Shown one piece after another: positions 58,961 through 64,000 of a DNA stretch of 64,000 nt. The DNA lies in NCBI GenBank assembly GCA_021292165.1, contig JAHFWL010000249.1, forward strand, positions 23,299 to 87,298, given 5' to 3'. The DNA comes from Shinisaurus crocodilurus. Taxonomy: Eukaryota > Chordata > Lepidosauria > Squamata > Shinisauridae. A program made the translations under genes and the position numbers. The notes beneath the pieces were generated by a model that was not told the origin of the DNA, did not search any database, and saw nothing but the letters and a program-made list of their open reading frames with translations. Every line of letters begins with the position of its first letter. The first letter of the stretch is position 1.

Positions 58961-61900
58961 CCTTATTCATTCTGTGTTTAACCTATTAGCATAGAAAAAC
59001 TGTCCACGTGGAAAGAGAACTCTACAAGGTGGATTCTCAATTATTGTTTGAATGAATCATTAACAGTCTAATACACCAACACAGAGGCACTGATGTTACC
59101 ATTACGTCTTGTCATATAAAGGAATTAGAAGGTGTAACCATTGCCCTTGGTGACTACAGCTGACCTTTTGCCATGACAAATTAATATTTTGTGGTGCTAA
59201 TTCCATGGTGTCAGTGTACATGGTGACTTACAAAGCTACACAGGCAACATAGACAGGTCCCTGCCCCACAAGAGCTTCCTATCTAAAACAGACAGCATGG
59301 AAAACAACAGACAGAAGAAGAGACAAAGATAGCTAGGTGAGGAAGAATGGGTGCAAATGCTGCCTGTTACACATACATAAAACTTGATTACAGGGTGCTT
59401 CTAGATTAGGCTTTTATAGCACCATCACCCTGCCTGCCTCATTTTCAAGGGGTCGTCATCTTCCACAGGTAGCCCTCCCATGTTTTCCCACCCTTGCAAT
59501 ACCATTTTGACCACAGACCCTGGCAGGACCCCCAAAATTAATGTGTTTATTGTGAGCAACGACTGCTCTTTAATATATTTGCCAACCCTCTCTTCTTTGT
59601 AAAACATGTGTAGATTCTATCAGAGCCAGCCAGCATGGCTAATGGTCAGGGACTGGGGGACTTGTAATTCAAAGCATCTGAAGGGCACCAAGTTGCCTAC
59701 CCCAGGTGTATGCTATCAGCAGTAATATTCCAACACTGCAGTCTGTGTAGGCAGACAGGGCAGACACTCACTATGTGAGTGTTTATGCAATCAATAATAT
59801 CTATCTATCTATCTATCTATCTATCAATAAGTAGTGTGTGTGTGTGTGTGTATGTGTGTGTATGTGTGTGTGTGAGAGAGACCAGGTGTGGTCTCTCAAC
59901 AACTACTACTGTGTTTCCCCGAAAATAAGAGCTACCCCAAAATAAGGACCTAGTACTATTTTTGGGAATTGCTAAAGTATAAGACCTACCCTGAAAATAA
60001 GACCTAGTTGTGATCATTCCCATGGCCTGGTGGTGGCAGCAAAGGGCAACTTGAAGTATAAGACCTACCCCGAAAATAAGACCTAGTGTGTTTTTCTGAG
60101 CCAAAAAAGATGTAAGACACTTACATCTTATTTTCGGGGAAACACGGTATATTACAAAGATCAGATTACCAGATGAATAGATTTGCCACCCTTTTTTCTC
60201 TTCCCGTGGCCGACTAGGTTCTCTTGGCTTTATCCATTGTTCAATCAGTGAAGACTCTATTGTAAGAAAGAAATGGGGGAAAGGATGGTATGTAACAATG
60301 ATTTCAAATTGTTTTCAGTTGTATTTCTAAGCAATGTACTAGGTTAAATATGGAAGCAGTGAGTAAGCATGGTGGTGTAAATAAACGTTATTTCCTATTT
60401 GTGCATGGAGTAATACAAATGTATGTCAATTATTTGCCTTTATTATGGCTCCTTAAAGTTGTGCTTTCACTAAAAGTAATACATGCATCCTTGTTTATAT
60501 CACAAGGCTCAAAAACTATCTGCCACCTGCAGACTCCCACCCCCAGCCACTGCAGAGTTGCTGTAATGTCATAGAATGTTTGCCAATACTGAAGGGTCAT
60601 TCGTGGAATCTTGGAAATCAGTGCCATCGGGAAAGTAAGAATCTGATTTAGGGCGGGAGAGGAATTCCTATGAAGAGGGGCGGAATGGGAGGTAGAGGGC
60701 TAGGAAGAAAAGGTAATTGGGAAACATGGAGAGTAATGACCAAGAAGGCAGGAGCGGGAAGGGGAAAGAAAAGTCTGTCACCAGGTCTAGGGGCTGTTGT
60801 ACCTAGCAGGGGGCTAGCAAAGAAGAAAGACTGAAGAGCTGAGGGCCAGGGAGCCAAGGCAGAAGTGGAACCCAGAAGGCATGTAGGGTCTAAGGATGGA
60901 GGGCTATCTACCTGCAGATGGACCGTAATATGCAGGCTTAAGGATGAGTGGGGCTGGGTATACTGTACTGTTGCTGTGAAAGCATATGGAGAGGTGAAGA
61001 AGGCCACAATTCACATGTTGATTCAAATTAACCAGTCAAATAAACTTTGGCTGCTGAGCTTGGAATGTGTGACTCTGAGGACCATTATACAATGTACTGA
61101 CCTTCTGCTTCTTCCTTCCTTCTAGGTGTGGTCTCTGTCCTATCCCGCAATGTTCAAATCTCCTAGATGAGATATATATTAAATGTCACATAGTGAGACT
61201 TCTCTGTAATGAAAGCATCTGAGCCTTGCCAGATCTAATCCAAAGTATACTTGGTTGTTGTAGTCATTGTTATTACAGTCTTACATACTCAGTTTTAAAT
61301 AAATAAATAAATAAATAATAAAATAAGGAACACAAATGTAAGTAATGAAACCAATTCAGTCTCTCCAAACCAGATTTTCATAACTGAGCACTGCAATGAC
61401 TGACAGCTTCCTAGCTTAGATATCTGTCATCCATACCTGCTTGCATCTTCAGCCACCATGCCTCAGTCTCCTGGGTCCCCAATATCACAAAAACAGCCAT
61501 CCACATTCTTTCACATTCATCATCAGTCAGTAGCTCACCAAACCACAAGATGATTGGGGAAACGTCTTTACTTACGAGAGGAAAGCATTTTTACACCAAA
61601 CACTTGAACTTCACACAATGAGAGACTCCGTATGCCTGGGATGGTAACAGTTACGTACTGCCCTTGCATTTCTCCGCAATCAAAAATGGCTGTTTTCCCA
61701 TGTCCCAGCGAGCTGATCTTTGCACACCTTGAATGGAAATTGATTCATATTTCTTAGTATTAATTAGAAACCACATCCAAGGAAGGAAGAAAATTGTTTT
61801 TAAAGCATGGCCCCTTGAATAACATCACACTGTTACCATACATTGGATTTGTGATTCCCCCTTTTTCTGAAGAGTTCCCAATTCGAATTTCAGCCCCATT

Positions 61901-62127
61901 TAGTTGCTTTGCACAGCAGTCTCCTCGATTGGTGACGCTAACATTGAACACTCGAAACTCTGATATGAAGTCCAATGTCCACCATGGATTAATTTCGAGC
62001 TCCGTGTGAATGCAGTGCCCACTCATATAGTCATCAGATGCAGATCCATCCACGGCATTCTCAGGATTTCCAAGGACATTATAGATACTGGACTGAAATG
62101 CTTTCCCTTCGGGAGCCACATTGGGGA
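50140..62127 (-). CDS. F-type lectin (fucolectin-like), three tandem domains, partial gene
   Basis: Six minus-strand exons encode three F-type lectin domains, a fucose-binding beta-barrel fold found in fish, amphibian, reptile and bird proteins but not in mammals. Exons: 62127-61842 + 61727-61576 (domain 1), 58920-58635 + 55556-55402 (domain 2), 50989-50704 + 50294-50140 (domain 3). The first exon of each domain is exactly 286 bp. All domain borders are phase 1 and all inner introns phase 2, so domains are exchangeable units. Each domain has the NPWWT block, the vicinal DCC cysteines, and the end block LCEVQVFG or close. Domains 2 and 3 fit H-X26-R-X-D-X4-R; domain 1 ends in Gln. The signal peptide exon, any earlier domains, and a last exon after the GTGAGT donor at 50,139 were not identified. 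If that donor is unused, a TAG follows within three codons. Probably secreted and part of innate glycan recognition. Confidence 0.9.
50355..50520 (-). mobile_element. 5S rRNA-derived SINE with CR1-type tail (copy 4)
   Basis: Near full length, in the 409-bp intron inside lectin domain 3. Head 'tgtggcttatgctggctcag', 5S box sequences and CR1-like end are all present. Confidence 0.87.
50704..50989 (-). CDS. F-type lectin domain 3, exon A
   Basis: 286 bp; encodes NVALQGKAFQSSTYNKLG, HTDLESNPWWTVDL and REDCCAYR; H-X26-RED-X4-R. The middle residue is Glu where domains 1 and 2 have Gly. Confidence 0.9.
51277..51808 (+). mobile_element. L1 LINE, 5'-truncated, 17-bp TSD
   Basis: The direct repeat GAGAATGGGGAGTAGGA lies at 51,260-51,276 and 51,809-51,825. 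The insert encodes an L1 ORF2 C-terminus (LLTAGRLLIAKKWK, WYKEVWDIALNDKLT, FKDIWGPFLDYV), then a stop, a short 3' UTR and an A-rich tail. Truncation and long duplication are the marks of L1 target-primed insertion. It lies in the intron between lectin domains 2 and 3. Confidence 0.88.
52480..53190 (+). mobile_element. Old L2 fragment
   Basis: Reads YQFQLIDELQPYLEKADQGS, TIRLDYCNT, KAVEKFQLVQ, then decayed sequence up to a 3'-UTR-like A/T-rich end. It matches the L2 C-terminal block seen at 8,700-9,000. Confidence 0.65.
53200..54475 (+). mobile_element. LINE 3' portion, clade uncertain
   Basis: A 246-codon frame (53,412-54,152) gives MAQLLYSVPIWISAVDMG, RVQAKFLQRILGVP, FMLARFNILPSVILQGRYQG and a Cys pair (CCPCMDGG). 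53,215 reads DLTINLEKSKVMVFSK, a reverse-transcriptase palm end. The 3' end is 'gaccgtaacaataaagaac'. It is related to 40,745-41,490. Vingi- or I-type is possible. Confidence 0.55.
54518..54565. repeat. (TG)n(TA)n microsatellite
   Basis: About 12 TG units run into about 11 TA units. Confidence 0.9.
55402..55556 (-). CDS. F-type lectin domain 2, exon B
   Basis: 155 bp; encodes CATITSLDLGETHKFDCEG, GQYVTITVPGTAKYLSLCE and VQVFGQRIIPL. Donor TAG|GTATGT. Confidence 0.88.
55626..55798 (-). mobile_element. 5S rRNA-derived SINE with CR1-type tail (copy 5)
   Basis: Near full length in the intron inside lectin domain 2, with a 4-bp CTCA duplication in the head. Confidence 0.87.
55890..56372 (+). mobile_element. 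L2 3' end with (AAT)n tail
   Basis: Reads the ORF2 end ('ctatgctgaggcattt') and the 3' end 'gttgttaaccactcagagag', then (AAT)n. It parallels 9,130-9,510. Confidence 0.75.
56375..57130. other. Intron sequence with possible inverted ends
   Basis: 'ccggtcaattgacc' at 56,378 and 'tcaattgaccgctc' at 57,112 are inverted, with further 'attgtcaaata' and 'atttgacaatat' matches. This could be an old DNA transposon; the body is not recognised. Confidence 0.3.
57131..58340. other. Lectin intron, no gene; one CR1 tail
   Basis: 57,760-57,797 ('ggtcccttccaactcagaga') is a CR1-type 3' end. Nothing else is recognised. Confidence 0.45.
58345..58545. mobile_element. Palindromic MITE interrupted by a 5S SINE
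   Basis: The halves 'acctgtttagacagaaaatag...catgctgggagtt' and 'agttgtaggacttctttctg' belong to the 63,855 family. The SINE sits between them. Confidence 0.7.
58386..58491 (-). mobile_element. 5S rRNA-derived SINE, truncated (copy 6)
   Basis: Only the CR1-like tail and 5S box C end are present ('gggagacccctcctctag' after complementing). AGTT on both sides may be the duplication. Confidence 0.75.
58635..58920 (-). CDS. F-type lectin domain 2, exon A
   Basis: 286 bp; follows a (GA)n tract that lies in the acceptor region. Encodes ALDGKAFQSSTYNKLG, HTQEEVNPWWTVDL and RGDCCAER; a full H-X26-RGD-X4-R motif. Donor CAG|GTACTA. Confidence 0.9.
58922..58960. repeat. (GA)n microsatellite at an exon acceptor
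   Basis: About 19 GA units directly before lectin domain 2 exon A; on the minus strand this is a (CT)n polypyrimidine tract. Confidence 0.9.
59799..59873. repeat. (ATCT)n and (GT)n microsatellites
   Basis: Six ATCT units followed by a GT-rich tract. Confidence 0.85.
59907..60149. mobile_element. Tc/mariner-like MITE with TA ends
   Basis: Ends TACTGTGTTTCCCCGAAAAT and its complement ('ttttcggggaaacacggta'). It holds several internal copies of 'ccgaaaataagacc'. Confidence 0.75.
60160..61570. other. Lectin intron, no gene
   Basis: Between lectin domains 1 and 2 on the minus strand. (AAAT)n near 61,300; no exon recognised. Confidence 0.5.
61576..61727 (-). CDS. F-type lectin domain 1, exon B
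   Basis: 152 bp; encodes CAKISSLGHGKTAIFDCGE, GQYVTVTIPGI and EVQVFGVKMLSS. Donor CTC|GTAAGT. It is 3 bp shorter than the other two B exons. Confidence 0.88.
61842..62127 (-). CDS. F-type lectin domain 1, exon A
   Basis: Acceptor TTTCTTATAG; encodes PNVAPEGKAFQSSIYN through NPWWTLDF, RGDCCAKQ and ITNPM. The motif is H-X26-RGD-X4-Q. Donor at AAT|GTATGG. Confidence 0.88.
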
Positions 62128-63120
62128 CTATAAGAAAGAACAAAAAAGCCCCCTTCTGTGTTTTAAATCATTGAAGAACAAAATTGTTAAGTACCGCCGC
62201 TGGTCTTATCCGCGAGTTTGGGAGTTAAGCAGTTAATCAGAAAGCTCAAAAACTCCCTTTTGCACTTCCTGGGTTAAATCAGGACAACTGCACTGGATTA
62301 GCACTGACTGAGTCAGACCACCGCAGAGTAAAATTGACAAATTGTTTACAGAAGTTTAATGGAGCAAATCAGGTCAGGGAGATATGGAGAGCTTACAGTC
62401 AATAAAACAATTTAGCCGAGGAATGCAATACACAATGAAGGAAATGAGGCTTGCAAAGGCACAGGCAGAACCTATTGAACAAAAAAGAACCTACGCTTAA
62501 ACCTATCTGACATAGAAGAATCTACTCTAGCCTACTGTCTGCTATAGAGCTAGCCGGACTTACGAATAGCACCCAGGCAGCCTGCCTGGGGGTTGAGCTT
62601 CCCGGGGTTGGCCTGAGCCATTGACCTGCTCCGTGCAGCTTTGTACCTCTACGGAGCTCTTTTACACCCTCCCTTGCCCCCTCTTCTCACCCCCACACCC
62701 CCTCCTTGGTGGCAGGACAAACCGGTCCCGCTCAGCAGGGGTTGCAGAGGTTCTTCGGCACCACTTTGCTCATGGCTCCTCATGGGTGCTTGGAGGGTGC
62801 CTGAGGGTATTTTGGCAGCTCTTTGAGACTGCGTCTGCTTGGGGGAAGACCATTGAGGCAAAATGCAAATGTGTCATGGACTTGACAACTTGCTTGGGCA
62901 AGACAATCTCAGGCAGAGTTTATGTGGGTGACTGGGGGGGGGGGCGGCGAAGTGTGTGTCCTGTCAGGCTTTCTCTCCACAAAAACCAATACATATGGTA
63001 AGAAGAGCCTATGAAGTGGATTTGCAATATTTATTTCAATGAATTATTAGCAACACAAGGTGCCAGTTTTGATTGCAGGTGAACTGCTGGTACTACACCC
63101 TGATTTTATCAAAGGAGATA
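62128..63120. other. Upstream of lectin domain 1; no exon recognised
   Basis: The preceding lectin exon (signal peptide or another domain) should lie here or beyond the window. No hydrophobic start with a phase-1 donor was convincing. Confidence 0.4.
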
Positions 63121-63129
63121 AAAGGACCA

Positions 63130-63205
63130 TAGCTCAGTAGTAGAGCATACGTAAGTTTTGAATGCTCAGCTGAAGACCCAAGTTCACTCCCCAGCATCCC
63201 CAATG
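63130..63205 (+). mobile_element. tRNA-derived SINE fragment
   Basis: 'catagctcagtagtagagca' (A box) and 'aagttcactccccagcatcc' (B box region) mark the tRNA-like SINE common in reptiles. It is not a functional tRNA: the stems do not pair cleanly. Confidence 0.6.
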
Positions 63206-63854
63206 TGGCAGATGTAGAAAGGTCCACCTGTCTGGAGTGAGGGAAAGGAGGGGTGAGGAGAGCGTGCGTAGCGCCAGGCAACTGTTGCCAGGGAGACTGG
63301 AGGGGGGGGTCAGGAGAGTGGCAGTTGAATGTGAATAAGGCAACTGGCAGCTCAACTGTGCTGAAGGAGGAGAAGTGCAAAGCTGATAAGGGGGATGGGG
63401 AGGGGCTGCTGGGATCCCTTTTAAGGTGGATTTCTTGAGGTGGGAGCTGTGGGCCAAGCCAGGGACTGCAGCAGAGTTTGGCCTAGAGACTGAGCCATGC
63501 ACAGCCTGAGCCGCGAGGGACAGGGGGGCTGGGAGGAGCAGGGGACGCAGCAGCAGCAGCCCGCCAAGCAGAGCACCGTTGTGGGAGCGTCGCAACATGG
63601 CAGCACCGAGGCAACACTGTCACACCAAGCAGGATGGATTTTGTTAACATAGAGAAGTTATCCTATGCTGAAGAGAGGTTTATCAAGACTGCATGCTGGC
63701 CGTGGCCAATGCCAGCTCTCCAGGGTAGGTGACAGCAGCAGCATCATGCTACTCTTTGTGCGCTCTCTGTTTCTTGCCACTCCCTGCCTTAGCTAGTTCA
63801 CATGGAGGTGGGCAGGATCTCTCCACTCTCTAGGCGTTTACTCAGGAGAATGGC

Positions 63855-63977
63855 TAAGGGTGTGATCCTATGCATGCTTAGACAGAAAAAAGTCCACAAT
63901 TCCCAGCATGCCCAGCCAGCCATTCTGGGAGTTGTAGGACTTCTTTCTGTCTAAGCATGCATAGGATTGTGCCCTTA
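63855..63977. mobile_element. Palindromic MITE, complete copy
   Basis: TAAGGGTGTGATCCTATGCA and '...gcataggattgtgccctta' are near-perfect inverted ends. The arms carry AATTCCCAGCATGCC and 'ggcat'-type partners. Other copies: 26,085, 28,765, 30,213 and 58,345. Confidence 0.8.
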
Positions 63978-64000
63978 GGCTCCCATCTCCACTGGCCAGT

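Noticed and set aside
63130..63205. Possible tRNA gene
   Set aside because: A and B boxes are there, but acceptor and anticodon stems do not pair well and the sequence matches a reptilian SINE head.

Overview
The window is vertebrate nuclear DNA, most likely from a squamate reptile (lizard or snake); the species cannot be fixed from sequence alone. The reasons are long intron-rich genes with GT-AG introns, CR1, L2, L1 and other LINE remnants side by side, a MIR-like CORE-SINE with an L2-type tail, a 5S-rRNA-headed SINE with a CR1-type tail, many hAT-type MITEs, and an F-type lectin gene, a family that mammals lack. All three host genes lie on the minus strand.

Layout by region. 1-11.9 kb has no recognisable host gene. 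It holds MITEs, a CORE-SINE, a GC-rich hAT end, a CR1 element (about 2.79-5.85 kb, minus strand) split by an 847-bp hAT, a 5S SINE, and a decayed L2 (7.66-9.51 kb). 11.9-25.0 kb is a complete 12-exon DDX47 gene encoding a 447-aa DEAD-box helicase; a LINE reverse-transcriptase relic lies antisense in its ninth intron. 25-35.7 kb is repeat-filled: a solo LTR with higher-order internal repeats (26.2-27.3 kb), an inverted pair of ~400-bp copies (28.0-30.1 kb) and many MITEs. 35.77-36.49 kb is the main coding exon of APOLD1. 37-39.2 kb carries three non-autonomous hATs with perfect 8-bp target duplications. 40.7-46.5 kb holds LINE and endogenous-retrovirus debris. 46.6-47.4 kb is a TIR element carrying a MITE and a SINE. 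50.1-62.1 kb holds six exons encoding three tandem F-type lectin domains; the 5' end, and probably a 3' exon, are not identified. 62.1-64 kb is repeats and unassigned sequence.

APOLD1 lying directly upstream of DDX47 on the same strand matches the order CDKN1B-APOLD1-DDX47 known in human 12p13, so this is a conserved block. The lectin gene sits upstream of APOLD1, where mammals have no counterpart. The genes do not form an operon or a shared pathway: DDX47 acts in the nucleolus, APOLD1 is a vascular early-response membrane protein, and the lectin is probably secreted.

The most interesting items are the three-domain lectin with one altered sugar-binding motif, a SINE built from a 5S rRNA promoter and a CR1 3' end in six copies, MITEs that carry the ZNF143/THAP11-type promoter motif also found at the DDX47 start, and two hAT families with different termini that share a GC-rich promoter-like core.
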